DNA of 64,000 nt from Onthophagus taurus (Eukaryota; Arthropoda; Insecta; Coleoptera; Scarabaeidae), in contig NC_091966.1 in the NCBI RefSeq assembly GCF_036711975.1, forward strand, positions 39,315,501 to 39,379,500, in the 5' to 3' direction. The translations under genes and the position numbers were made by a program. Below are positions 45,322-57,396 of this stretch, piece after piece. The notes below the pieces were generated by a model, which was given only the letters and a program-made list of their open reading frames with translations, made no database searches and was not told where the DNA came from. How positions within the stretch are numbered: the stretch's first letter is position 1; the number at the start of each line of letters is the position of its first letter.

Positions 45322-46373
45322 ATGTCCGCAGTAAACGCTTTGAGATTACCTCCTTTACCTTCTGTTAGAGATTTAGTTCGTTTATATAAGCTAAGAGCAA
45401 TTAAACAGTTATCGCAAAACTTTTTATTGGATGAAAGAATAACAGATAAAATAGTAAAGTGTGCAGGTAATATTAGAAATCAGTATATTTGTGAGGTTGG
45501 TCCCGGCCCCGGGAGCATAACAAGATCGATTTTGAAAAGACAACCAAAAAAATTAATAGTAGTCGAAAAGGATCCCCGATTTTTACCCACTTTGGAGTTA
45601 TTACAAGAAGCTTCATCACCACACACGGATTTTATCATTGAAATTGGTGATATTAGATCTTATAACTTTGTTGTTGGATTTGAAAAAGTGTATAAACATG
45701 ATTGGCTTGAATTGCCCCCTCCTATTCATTTAATAGGAAACCTACCATTTAATGTCTCAACAAATTTAATAATTCGATGGTTATCTTCAATATCTGAAAA
45801 GAAATCTGCTTGGTTGTATGGGAGAACACCGTTAACTTTAACATTTCAAAAAGAAGTTGGTGAACGGATTATTGCGTCGGATTCAGATAAACAAAGATGC
45901 CGATTATCAGTTATGTGCCAATTATGGTGTGATGTGGAGTATAAATTTACTATTCCTGGAAAAGCATTTGTACCTAAACCAGATGTTGATGTGGCAGTGG
46001 TTACTTTTGTACCTAAAAGGTATCCTTTCGTAAATTTACCTTTTAAATTGGTTGAAAAAGTTTTAAGAAATATTTTTAATATGAGACAGAAATATGCTTT
46101 GAGAGGTGGAGAAACTTTATTTCCAGAAAAATTAAGGGAACAGTTAGGTAAAAGTTTTTTATTTTATTTATTTATGGGTTTAATCATTTTTTTTAAATTT
46201 TAGGTACACAATTATTTGTTTTAGCTGATGTTGATTATGAAACAAGACCTTTTCAAATCACCAATGAAGAATTTTCTAGATTATGTTATGCTTATGATAC
46301 TTTATGTAAGGAGTATCCTGAAATTGTTAATTTTGATTTTCGATCTACTAAATGTACTGATGATGTTTTGTAA
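45322..46373 (+). CDS. TFB1M: Mitochondrial 12S rRNA dimethyladenosine transferase 1
   Basis: Dimethylates two adjacent adenines near the 3' end of the small mitochondrial rRNA using S-adenosylmethionine. Exons are 45322-46147 and 46204-46373 (331 residues; human has 346), with an in-phase GT-AG junction. Visible KsgA/Dim1 family motifs are SQNFLLDERITDKIV (31-45), EVGPGPGSITRSIL (58-71, cofactor loop), VVEKDPRFLP (80-89), GDI (109-111), LIGNLPFNVST (137-147, catalytic NLPF) and FQKEVGERI (175-183). The C-terminus carries PKPDVDVAVVTFVP and NMRQKYALRGG. The start is two bases after the COA3 stop and in another frame, so translation probably depends on reinitiation or leaky scanning. Confidence 0.95.
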
Positions 46374-46689
46374 TAATTGTTGTTAGTAAAAAATACTTAG
46401 ATTTATAATTAATTCTCTTTTAATACTCTTTTAAAACCATGGTGTATTCGAGCCAAAATGGCGGTTTGACAGCTTGTCAGTACATGTCATCACTTATTTA
46501 CAAAAATAATGCCGTTTTGTTGCCTATGGAGTTGCAAAAATAGCAGTAAGAAGGGCTTTCGACTCTTCAGAGTACCACGAGAAAAAAAAAAGAAAGTAAA
46601 TTCGGCGTAATTTTATCAACAAAGCGACATAAATTTTAAATTTCCCGCTTGAATTTCGAGCCAAAATGGCGGAAACCGCGATAATCGAA
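46374..46689. other. TFB1M 3' region, nothing recognised
   Basis: Probable 3' UTR and spacer. Two similar 'cgagccaaaatggcgg' words (46449 and 46658) occur about 210 bases apart, which is all the structure seen. Confidence 0.4.
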
Positions 46690-47035
46690 AAGTTTGTGTC
46701 TTAGGCGGCCTCTGGCGACGCATTCACATAGTATATATTCAGCAATCTATGACTTATCGTTGCAAAGTCGACAAATTTGATCCTCAGCTTGTCCAAAATG
46801 GATGAGGTGGTATTTTAGGGGCGCATGGCTGGTCAGGAAGCCTGAGAGCGAGCTCAGATGCCCTTTGCTGAGGTATAAAACTTTTTTGGCAAGCTTGTAC
46901 GCCTTCTCACTGCCCTCCATGTCTTTGTGATCTGGAACCCAGCATAGAGTAACATCATTGCCCCTAGCGAGTTCTCTCAGGTTGCTGGTACACTCTCTGA
47001 TCCACTTTTCTATCCCTTTTCTAGGTTCAAAACGG
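46690..47035 (-). pseudogene. RNase H/C-terminal part of an R1-like LINE
   Basis: The minus strand reads ELARGNDVTLCWVPDHKDME then EKAYKLAKK and, further, EDQICRLCN. This is the usual RNase H end ('WVPGH---GNE-AD-LAK') and zinc-knuckle-like tail of R1-clade non-LTR elements. It is the downstream continuation of the minus-strand element at 48060-49400. Confidence 0.65.
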
Positions 47036-48055
47036 TGCAGAAGTTTATCGCAACAACGTCTGCTTGAAAAATGGTCTATTTGGTCCTGTTGCTATTCTAC
47101 CAGCCTTTTCTAAAATCTTCGAAAAATCATGGCACTCCGAATAATAAACTTTTTTGATAAGAATACATTTTTCACTGAGGAGCAATATGAGTTGAAAGGT
47201 AAATCAACGGTAAATGATCTTCAGAGACTGATTGAATGGATTTACGATCGTTTCGAATGTGAGGAAAACCGTCTAGCACACTTCCATGATCTTTCAAAAG
47301 CAAACGCTTTGACTGTATGGACATCTAGGAAAGAATATCTAGATAGTGAGGATTTTTGAACTTGCACATCTATATCTAACTAGTTTACTACCAATAAACT
47401 TGTTACAAATCGTGAAAAGTCTAACAACATCTACTTGACAACTAGTACAATTCATCACGAGTTCCAAGGAGGAAAGGTGCAAGATTGGAGTGTTGTTCTA
47501 GACAGCCTTCTCACTTGGTACGACCATGTAGAATTACTTTGTAACAGGCTGAGTCGTCAAATAGATGCGATTAGAAGGGTGCGACAATTAATTGGCAGCG
47601 AGGAAGCCAGGACAGTTTACTAGGCCTTACTTCATGCTTCTATGCTGTATGGAATTGCGGTATGGGGTAACTCTTCCCATGCTCAAAGAGGCAAAAGGAA
47701 GTCCATCAAAAGGCAATTGATGGAGTTCCTCAAACATCAACATGTAAGCCCCTATTTATCAAATACAAGAATATATACGATAAGTTGTTGGAAACTAAAA
47801 AGAAAGAGGCCTCACTAGATAAGATTGAAGATGTACATATGTATAACACCAGACATTATCAGCTACTGCGTATTCCAAAAAGTAGACTTAACTCTAACCT
47901 ACTAATACTAGGTTTGCACCTCTACAATAAGTTCTTAGTACTAATACGAAGCTTGCCGTATTGATTATTTTACAAAAAAAAACAAAAATCTTCTTAAGAA
48001 GTGCCTAAAGTAAGTATTTAAGACATTAATTAATTCTGTATGTATAAATGAAGTG
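47036..48055 (+). mobile_element. Plus-strand LINE scrap inserted in the minus-strand LINE
   Basis: The plus strand reads KIFEK...INFFDKNTFFTEEQYELKGKS-like sequence and HFHDLSKA (47129-47359, reverse transcriptase start). It then reads LDSLLTWYDHVELLCNRLSRQIDAIRRVRQL (47500-47620) and YGIAVWGNSSHAQR, the region after the reverse transcriptase core. The middle with YADD is deleted. It sits between two parts of a minus-strand element. Confidence 0.65.
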
Positions 48056-49400
48056 GTGTGAGGCCGATTAGGGCTACAAGAGCAGCCGTTGGACAAGATC
48101 TCTTTGCACCCGTTATGTTAAGACATGCTAACCGCTGGATTTGCGCCAGCTGTTATTGTGCTGTCTTGTGTTTAGTATTTGGCCACTAAACCAGTGAGGC
48201 ATAGGCGACCATGGGTCTGATTATTGCTACGTAGACCCAGTGAGTCATTCGTAGTTTAAGACCCCAGTTCCTTGCAAGGATGTTATTAGCCATGATGACC
48301 TTTTTCCTCACCTTGGCTATGTGGGAATTCCAGTGTAATTTAGTGTCTAGTATTACCCATAGGTATTTGACGTCTGTTTTGAGGTTAATAGTTCTTAGGT
48401 TATTAGTTCAATTGTAGATTCCTTCTCCTAGTGACTATTTCAACTTTGTTTGGATTAATGCTGAGCCCATTACTTCTGCACCACGTGCTAGTAAGTAGTA
48501 GAGCTTTCTGCATTAGTTGGGTTATGATTGTGTCATATTTATCTCGGATTGTGATTATCAAATCATCAGCATATCCCGGAATCATGAATCCATTTTTTGT
48601 TAAGGTGTTCATCAAGTCATCAACTACCAGGCACCATAGGAGAAGTGAAACTTCCTTTTGAGGACATCCTCTAAGTGCCTTAATAGACAACTACTCGCCT
48701 CTCAGACTGGCTGTGACCTGCCGACTTTTCCGCATGACTCTCGGCGAGACAGTCTGAGTGTGGCCGAGGCGTGAGTTTCCATTACGTTTAGGGCTTTTTC
48801 TATGGATTCGTAGAAGGTCTTACGAAAAACACCGTTTATAGCTATGAAAGCACATAGGGCTATCTTTTTAGTTGTAATTGTCTCCTCTAAAATGCTTGTC
48901 AAAGCATGGAGAGCAGTAATTGTTGATTTTGCTTTCTAATAAGCATGTTGACTTGGATAGAGTGGATTAGTGACCAGCACTCCATACCTAAGGTATTGAT
49001 CAATTACCTTTTCCATGGGTTTAAGGAGAAATAAAGTTAAGCTAATTGGTCTGTATGCCTTGGGATCGGCGTTTGAATGCCTACCACGTATAGGTATAAA
49101 GACCACCTTTACTTTCCATAATGTAGGTATATAGCTGAAATAGGGAGAATTCCACCCCCTCCCAGTGATTTTGGGGGCTTAACATTAGAAATAGCCCACC
49201 TTACTCTGTTGGGTGTAAAAATTTACTCAGCTATGTTGCGAGCCCTTCCAGATGGACGGGTTATTTCCATTACTTCAGGGTTGGCATCCACATTAGAGCA
49301 AACTTGCGCTCAATAAGAGCTCCAGCGATTCCTTAGCATCCTCAGAATATTTGCCGTTTTCTTTGCATAGGTAGCCTAGATCAGTGTTATGGTTAAATTT
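48056..49400 (-). pseudogene. Reverse transcriptase part of an R1-like LINE
   Basis: The minus strand (48690 to 48403) reads RGCPQKEVSLLLWCLVVDDL, GYADDLIITIRDKYD (the YADD motif) and STWCRSNGLSINPNKVEIV. Downstream it reads VKYLWVILDTKLHWNSHIAK and WVYVAIIRPMVAYASLVWW. Upstream towards 49400 is more of the reverse transcriptase in broken frames. All of this is typical of R1-clade elements. Confidence 0.75.
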
Positions 49401-50220
49401 TATGCAGGCGAGCAACTATAGGCGTATTATCTTGTGCTTTCGCCAAATTTTCAAATTGCTAAGTTGTAAGTACCCCATTAAGACTTTCTTATAGAGGTTA
49501 GATCCTATGTACTAAAGGTTACTTTCGACCTAAAAAGTGAATATATAAAGCTCCAACAACCAAAAGTGGAAAGTTATCACGAAAAAATCAAATCCATTCC
49601 TTAAATAACTAACATAACCTAAAAATTTCAAGAAATTTGACAGGTTTAAAAGTATTAATTACAGATGGCGCTTATTTGTTAACTATTTAATAAGTATTCA
49701 TTAAAACGGCAATAAATTTATTTCAAAACTATTTAAAGTACACATAAATATTGAAGTAACGAATAAAACGAAATCAAATCGTTCATTAAACTTTTTAAGC
49801 TAAAAAAAAATTGTTTTTAAAAAGAGACCTGTTGGTAATCGTACTTATAAAAGATTCTATTTCAAAAACAAACTTGTCAAGTATAATTTTTAATCAGTTT
49901 CTTCTTAATAAATAATACGCATATCAATCAATATCAATATATAAAATGACGCATTTAATAGAAATTTATTCAATAAAATCACCTTGACATTAAAACAATA
50001 ATTCTTACGTCAAATTTCTTAAAATAAAACCAAAAGAAAAAAGTCACTAACATTCAAATATGGTGGCCTTCCCTATCGACCAATCACGCGCGAGCAATCC
50101 GAGTGTTTGTAACAACTTCGGACGTTTGAAACAATTTTGACATTTAATAACCAGTTGAAGAAAAAAACAAACAGTCCCAATCCGGATAATTCATAAATAA
50201 GTTTTTTTTTTAATTATATT
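49401..50220. other. ENTR1-like gene upstream region
   Basis: A+T-rich spacer. A 'gaccaatcacgcgcgagc' stretch (50080-50097) contains a CCAAT-type word about 135 bases before the start codon and may be promoter. No other feature was recognised. Confidence 0.35.
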
Positions 50221-53200
50221 ATGGCTGAAGGCGATGATGGATCGCCGGATGGAAAACCGACGGTTTCACGCGGTCCCGATGAAGATTGCGACGATAATCC
50301 GGTGAGGTTAGATGCGGGGGCCACTAATGAACCCGCTAGAAACATAGAATCTCGGACGCACAGTACAATTTTTAACGATATAGGATCACAAAGTACGTAT
50401 ATAAATATAATTTTCTTATTTTAAAGTGGTATTAAAATAGTTTTGAGGTAATTAAAAACACCTGTCATTCAAAGTTCTTAAAGCCATTAATTTTTTTTCC
50501 AATTAAAATAGGTCCAACAACAGATCCGCCAAAAAAAGAAGACAACCCGTTTTCGTTTAAACATTTCCTTCGTAGCGGAAACTCTGCATATCACAACCAA
50601 GGTGCACGACCTAAAGTTTATTGCGACGGTAGGCCGGTGACTTCTATGCCAGATTTAGAAATTCATAATTCCCCTGTTGATAATAATAAAACGAGGGTCC
50701 CACCGGAGTTTTCTTCTGCTTTGCCTGATTTTGTGCAAGATCATTTGGTTGTGGAACAGTGTTATTTAAACAAAAATGGACCGACACGGAGTTACACTGA
50801 TATGGGACTTCCCGATTTTGCACCATCGCGACCGCTCAATTTAGATTCTAGTCGTAAGGAGAGACGTAATCACCCCGTACCGTTAGATTTACCCGTTAGG
50901 CCTCCGACTGAGTTTCCACTTGACTTGCCTGTTAATGATAATCAAAATCAATCGAGGAGTTGTGCCCCGGCTGGGGAGGTAGCCGTTTCGAAGAGTTTGC
51001 CGGATTTTTTGGCTGATGGAGCAGTTAGGACTCAAAATGATGATACTATAAGTGTACAAAGCCCGGAGAGAGAGGTGGATAGATGTAGACAAGAGCTTGA
51101 AATTGCTAGGAGGCAGTTGGCGGATGAACGAAGGAGGACTGAACATTTACAACGACAGTTGGATATTGCCAGGAATAAAGAAAAAGATTATACTCAAAGT
51201 TTAGGGAAGGCTTTAGAACAAGTTGAACAAAATTTAGATATGAACACTGTAAGTTTCAAACAAAGCTGTTAACAAGTACAAAGGAATAGTACTCCCAGTA
51301 ACCAGTACAAGTAGCGCTATAAATTATTTTTAGTCCAAGTAATAAGTAACAAGTATTTTTAAAAAGTACTTGGATTAATAAGTAATTTTACTTAAAACTG
51401 AAATTTCAAGTACCCAGTACAAAGTAATTACAACCCTTAAATGTACATATATTATATATGGTATTTTAAATCTTACCTTTTAAATAATTCTCCTGTATTG
51501 AGTAACCACACGCGGTAGAACAGTGTTATTCACCTGCACTTAGTACTATGAGCTGCACAAACTTGAAATAACTGACTCGCGTCGACGCTCAAGTCGCCAA
51601 TACCTTACAAGATTAAACACGTTTCTCTGACCGCAACTATCAAAACTTATTGAAACATCAAAAATACAAATTGCGAATTATTTTGCATAATTTAAATTTT
51701 AAAATAGTAAAGAGATGGGATGGGAATGAGTGCGGGAAGTTAGCCCCCTATTTTTTGATTTTTAAATTTTTCATTCTTGTTCTAGCTAGATTGTTCTAGA
51801 GTTGTTCTACATTGTTCCAAAGAGCAAATAGGAAAAGTGAAAACTCGGCGAGAAAAACCGAAAAAACGGGTTTTTTGACTAGCTCCCCATTTTTGGAAAA
51901 ATCTGATTTTCTTTGTTGTTCTGGGTTGTTCTAGTTGTTCTAATTATTGTTCTAGAAAATAAAAATTATGGGATACAGCATTACGAAGTTATAACTAAAA
52001 ATTGTTGGGTTTGACTGCCAAAATGTCTAGTTGATTGTTGTGATCCAAGGACAGTAGAATCTAACAGGAGTGCTACATCCATTGTATTTTTGTAGTCACA
52101 CTATTAGTAGCCATTGTAGTCCACTATGAGTTGGTTGTCCGCACGCTATGTCACACTTTTTGCCACGCTTGGTATCTGTCTGTGTTTTTAGAGGTTATAT
52201 GATAGACATTAATACGTCTAAAAACATAAAACTTTAAAAATAATATGAATACGTCTAGGATATAACTGCTGTCCTTGGCTGTGACCATAGTTTTTCTATT
52301 TTCAATTCCATATTACAAATATATACTTATTATACCTAAAGCAATCTGGAACAGCTATTATTTTCATTAGAACAACTCTATAAAGGACACTTTACTCTTT
52401 GAAAATTAAAGTTTTTCGAAGTTTCAGTCAGCAATTCTTGCGAAAGCGGTTTTAAATTGCACAATAACAATGAAGAAACATACAGGGTGTGTCAAATGTC
52501 TGGAATACAGCTAATAACTTTGCAATTTGTGGTTTTAAAGAAAAATGTTTCAAATAAAAAATTCTGTATTGTGGCGCATTTTTTGGCTATATTTGCATGT
52601 TTACATTGTTTTTTGTTTCGTTGTTATGGCAACCAACATTATTATTTTAAATGGGATGCATATGTTCTTCTTGTATATTTTGAATATCGATAACGTCAAT
52701 ACTCGTTTAAAAATGGCGGAAAAAATTTAAAATCTATACCAAACAATTGCTAAAAATTTAAATCTTTAGACCCGTCTCAGCGATTTTTTTATAAATTGTT
52801 ATTAGATGTTGTAACGAATTTATCCGTTACTTTTGGGAAACCCTGTATAATTCTTTATCTGAATTTTAATATTTTATGTTATTAATATATGGGAACAAAT
52901 ATGGTATATATAAATACAGGGTGTTTCGGTCTCAGGGAACAAATGTAACCACATATACTAGGGTGAAAATGATGACAATTCATGTAAAAAGGAATTAGTA
53001 AAAGTCCTGAAATTGCAAAGATACAGGCTATCAAAGTTAGGAAATTTAAACACGTTTTTCTAAATATCTTAAACAGTATTTATGGGAAAGCGTCGAAATT
53101 TGGTACAGTGTAAACTAATATCACGTAAAATCATTAGGGAATTTTTGAGTTGGATCGGTACTTGGGAATAATGCTATACAGGCTGTTCCTAAAGTTTGTT

Positions 53201-56200
53201 CGCTCAGAACTTTTTTATTCTATCATAACCCTACATTTATTTTTGCACTTTATAATAGTAAATTTAGTTTAGAAACTTTTAAAATAAATAAATAAATAAT
53301 CATAAGTAATGACAAGTGAAAATCGAACTCAGCTGTCATAAGTATTATGTATGCAACATGTCCAAGTGTAGATTTAGCTAAATCACATTTTTAATTTCTT
53401 TTAGTTGGTTTAATAAAAGAATCCAAAAACAATACATTAAAAATCAACAGAAAGTAAACAAAAAAACGACAACACTAACAGGAATAATAAAAAAAGTACA
53501 TAAAATAACAAGATAAGTAATAAAAAATACTAAAGGAAATGTTCAAAAACTTTTTTTTTAGTGCTATTATTGAAATTGGAACCCAACATTTTTGCATTTA
53601 ACACAAAAATGGTGATATTTATCAATATTATCTAAGAGTAATAAAAGTTTCTAAACCAAATTTACTATTAGAAACTACAAAAATAAATGTAGGGTTATGA
53701 CAGAATAAAAAAGTTCTGGGCAAACAAATTTTAGGAACAGCCTGTATAGCATTGTTCCCGCGGACCGATCCAACTTATAAATTGCTTCACAGATTTTACA
53801 TGACATTGATTTATACTGTATCAAATTTCAGCGCTTTACTGTAAATAGTGCATAATAATAGTAATACATATAAGTACATAATAAATAGTATACATAATAA
53901 ATAGTACATTTTTACTGCAAGTAGCTCAACTCTGGGTATAAAAAAATTATTAAAAATTGTTATTTTACTTACTATGAAAGTACTGGAAGTAGATAAACTA
54001 CTTGGAGTAAACAAACAGTTCTTCAAGTACTTCTTATGTCAAACAAGTAACAAGTATCCAGTATATTTTAAGCTAAATACTAAAAGTACAAGTATTAAGT
54101 ACCTACAATTTGAAAGTACTGCCAGTAAACTACTTAAAGTAAAAAAGTACTGAATAGTTTACTTGCAGTACATTTTTACTGCAAGTAGCTCAACTCTGGG
54201 TATAAGAAAACTTTAACAAATTGTTATTCTACTTACTATTGTAAGTACTGGAAGTAGATAAACGACATGGAGAAAACTAATAGTTTTTAAAGTAGTTCTT
54301 ATGTCAAACAAGTAACAAGTATCCAGTATATTTTTAGCTAAATACTGAAAGTACAAGTATTAAGTACCTACAATTTGAAAGTATTAGCAGTAAACTACTT
54401 AAAGTAAAAAAGTACTGAATACTTTACTTGCAGTACTATTTTACTGCAAGTAGCTCAACTCTGTATATAAGAAAACTTTAAAAGATTGTTATTTTACTTA
54501 CTATTGAAAGTACTGGAAGTAAATAAACTCCTTGGAATAAACAAATAGTTCTTCAAGTATTTCTTATGTCAAACAAGTATCCGGTATATTTTAAGCTAAG
54601 TACTGAAAGTACAAGTATTAAGTACCTACAATTTGAAAGTACTGGCAGTAAACTATTTAAAGTAAAAAAGTACTGAATACAGTAAAACCTCGATACAACG
54701 GACCTCGTTATAATGGACTTCGGATATTATGGACAAAATATTTTTAACAATGTAAATTTTTTTAATTTAAAATAAAATAAAATTTATTTCCGCTAAGTAT
54801 AAAAATTTAAAATATTTTGAAGTAATATTATTAATATAATATGTTTAATAGATAACAGTACATATTTTATATATAAACCGATGAACGTCAATCATCGGTC
54901 GAACCCGATATTCGGAGTATAATCCAAGTTTCTCTATGCGATGTTCTGTATTAAGGATAAAACTCCGGGTATTCCCAGAGTTGTGTATTCGAACGCATCG
55001 GTCATGAATAGCTGTCCGAATTAATATATGCGTTAAATATTTTCATTCAAGCAGTTTAAAGTAAAAAGTGTTAAAAAGTGTTTCGGACATTAAAAAGAAC
55101 AAAGACAAACTAAACAAATTTAGTTTAATGTGTGATGTAGATGCGAAAATGAATCCCAGAAAACGAATGAAATTGGCACGTGAAACTTCACTTGAAGAAG
55201 CGTTATTGAAGTGGTATGTACAACATCGTTCTTGTGGGGTTCCAGTGCAAGCAGTTGAAATTAAATCTGCTGCAATTAAATTAACTAATCATATGAACAT
55301 AATTTCATTCAAAGCAAGTGATGGATAGCTCTGGCGTTTTCGCAAAAGATATGGAATTTTTAATAAGCAAATTTACGGCGAAGCTATTAATGCCCCAAAA
55401 GAATGAACCTTTCCGACAAAAATTAATAGAACGAATAAATCTCGAAATGTTATTGCAATCCCAGATTTATAATGCTGATGAAACTGGTCTGTTATGTATG
55501 GCGTGCTTTGTCTGAAAATATCCAAGCTTTTAGATATGAAACATTGACAACCGGTAGAAAAACCGGAAAGGAAAGAATATCAGCACTGCTTTGTGCTAAC
55601 ACTGATGGATCTCATAGACTGACACCTGTTATAGTTGGAAAATCTCGTAAACCCAGAGTTTTAAAAGACATAATGACATAACTCTTCCCGTTTCGTATTA
55701 TAATTCACAAAAGACGTGGTTCACAGCAAATATATTCAAAGATTGGTTTTTTAAAGATTTTATACCTGCAGTCAGGAAATTTCAAGAAGAGAAGCTTGAA
55801 ATACCACCAGATGATATAAAATGTTTATTGCTTTTAGACAACGCACCTGCTCATCCATCTGAAAATATTTTACAATCCGACGAAGGTAAATTTAATTGTA
55901 TGTTTTTGCCCAAAAATGCAACATCGATAATTCAGCCCATGTACCAGGGAATAATTTTAGCCACCAAGCGAATATATAGACGAACATTTTTAGACGAGGT
56001 AATGGTTGTGTTGGAGAACGAAGAAAGCGAAAAAGACACAAGAGGACAACGCACGTTGGAAAATTTAAAAAAGTATAATTCAAAATCCACAATTTTTAAG
56101 ACGAATCTATTTGACGACCAACATGAAGACATTGATTTGGAAGGATTAGAGGTTCCCGATTTTTGTACTGCCATACAAAATAGCGTTGGAGGAGAAGCAG

Positions 56201-57396
56201 CCGAAGAAGATATATTACAATGGCTAGAAATGGATGAAGGTGATCCTGGTTGTCATATTATGACGGAACATGAAATAGCTGATAAAGTGATGTTGGTGGA
56301 TAACGAGCTTGAAAGCGAGGAAAATGAAAGATTCCCAAAGATAAAATTGTCAACGATCAGATCGCATCTCGACGATTTAATAACATTTATAGATGATTCA
56401 TCAAATAAAAAAATGCAATTGTACTATGCACATTTCCGTAATTTTAGGGAGTTAATCATAAAATAACAACAAACTTCTGAAGTGCAAAACAAAACTTGAT
56501 TGTTTTTTAAAAAAGCATTGCCAACCACAAGCGCTTCGACATCCAGTACATAATATCATTTTATAACCAGAGTATACACGTATCAGAAGTAGAGTTTTTC
56601 GTTTAACTAATATGTATAGGTATATAAATAAAAAAATATATAAGACATGTTCATTCATTTTATATTTGATAGCAAACAATTGACATTATATACCTCTTCC
56701 TGGTCTTGGAATAACCCTCAATTGTGATAAGTATTAAAGTATTATATTTGCTTATAACAGAAAAAACGTGTTCGGGACTGTTTTTCTATATAACGGACTT
56801 TCGGCTATAACGGACACCCTCTTCCCCGTATTGGTCCGTTATATCGAGGTTTTACTGTACTTTACTTGCAGTACATTTTTACTGCAAGTAGCTCAACTCT
56901 CGTTTCAAATTAATTAAAATAAAACAATATTTTTTTTTATTATAGAAACGCATGGTTTCATCAGAAAATATGGTGGTACAATTACGGAAGGAAATGAAAG
57001 AACTTTATGTAACTACAAAAGAATATTTCAATTAAAATAATTTTAAAATATTTTTTTAGGCTGAGATTACTAGGTTAAAAAGGGAAAATTCTTTGTTGAG
57101 GTGTGATGAAGGTGCAGCTGGAACTTCATCATCAAGTACGCATCAAAGCCGTCCGCAAGTGAATGTTGCGCGTGATTTAAGGGTAGCTGCAAATAGTGCT
57201 GAACAAAACTTAAGGTAACTATAAATTTATCTTATCTAAAATATTACGTTTAAATTTTTATAGGCAATTATTATCTGGAGTGGACAATCTACGAATGATT
57301 GCATCAACATTAGAAAATATGTGCCGTATTGAAGAAACATCAGACCCATTGCAGGATTACGATAGGGATTCTGATTCGGCAGGTCCAGCTTTATAA
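50221..57396 (+). CDS. ENTR1: ENTR1/SDCCAG3-like endosomal trafficking coiled-coil protein
   Basis: Exons are 50221-50392, 50512-51248, 56946-57008, 57060-57214 and 57264-57396, all GT-AG and in phase (419 residues). The N-terminal half is polar and probably disordered. It has NPFSFKHFLRSG near residues 67-78 and three LPDF motifs. A coiled coil runs from about residue 243 (REVDRCRQELEIARRQLADE) through exon 3 (ENMVVQLRKEMKELY) to AEITRLKRENSLL. The last block, AANSAEQNLRQLLSGVDNLR then MIASTLENMCRIEE, resembles the conserved C-terminus of ENTR1 (SDCCAG3), an endosome-associated regulator of receptor sorting and cytokinesis. Intron 2 is 5.7 kb and contains a pogo element. The identification rests on the overall layout and the C-terminal block by eye. 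Confidence 0.75.
51270..51445. repeat. AAGTAC-type repeats, left patch
   Basis: Dense 'agtac', 'caagta' and 'agtaacaagta' words right after ENTR1 exon 2. They are of the same kind as the tandem block at 53800-54690. Confidence 0.6.
52483..52845. mobile_element. 363-bp TA-target MITE
   Basis: Ends CAGGGTGTGTCAAATG and, in reverse, CAGGGTTTCCCAAAAG match at about 12 of 16 bases. TA is on both sides (52481-52482, 52846-52847). It holds small open frames without a recognisable domain. Confidence 0.55.
52915..53790. repeat. Dispersed repeat with long inverted arms
   Basis: The left part matches 10540-11010 in order. The right part (53620-53770) is an inverted copy of the segment around 53170-53280 ('tgctatacaggctgttcc', 'tcataaccctacatttatt'). 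The whole can fold back on itself over roughly 130 bases. Confidence 0.65.
53800..54679. repeat. ~264-bp tandem repeat of AAGTAC-rich units
   Basis: 'ctgcaagtagctcaactctg' recurs at about 53916, 54179 and 54444, spaced 263-265 bases. Each unit continues through 'gtactggaagtagataaac', 'atgtcaaacaagtaacaag' and 'aaagtaaaaaagtactgaat'. A last unit is split by the pogo element and resumes at 56858. Confidence 0.88.
54680..56857 (+). mobile_element. Pogo/Tigger-type DNA transposon, ends intact
   Basis: A 2178-base element with inverted ends CAGTAAAACCTCGATACAAC (left) and, in reverse, CAGTAAAACCTCGATATAAC. The match is 24 of 25 bases through GGACC, with TA target on each side. It lies in the same direction as ENTR1, in intron 2, inside the last unit of the 264-base tandem. 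The unoccupied site 'gaatactttacttgcag' is present in the preceding unit near 54416. It carries a broken transposase. Confidence 0.93.
55068..56466 (+). pseudogene. Broken pogo/Tigger transposase
   Basis: An N-terminal helix-turn-helix (CENP-B-like) region is visible as SLEEALLKWYVQHRSCGVPV. A stop TAG at 55326-55328 stands where a tryptophan is usual, before LWRFRKRYGI. Catalytic block 1 is IYNADETGLL (about 55470). A frameshift follows immediately, then WRALSENIQAF in the next frame and another shift near 55680. Block 2 is LLLDNAPAHP (about 55835). In block 3 the usual aspartate of 'QPMDQG' is replaced by tyrosine (QPMYQG, about 55935). The acidic C-terminal tail remains open to 56466. With at least three disabling changes it cannot make active enzyme. 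Confidence 0.9.

Noticed and set aside
52457-52730. Overlapping open frames in the ENTR1 intron
   Set aside because: They lie within a TA-target MITE and show no known protein similarity.
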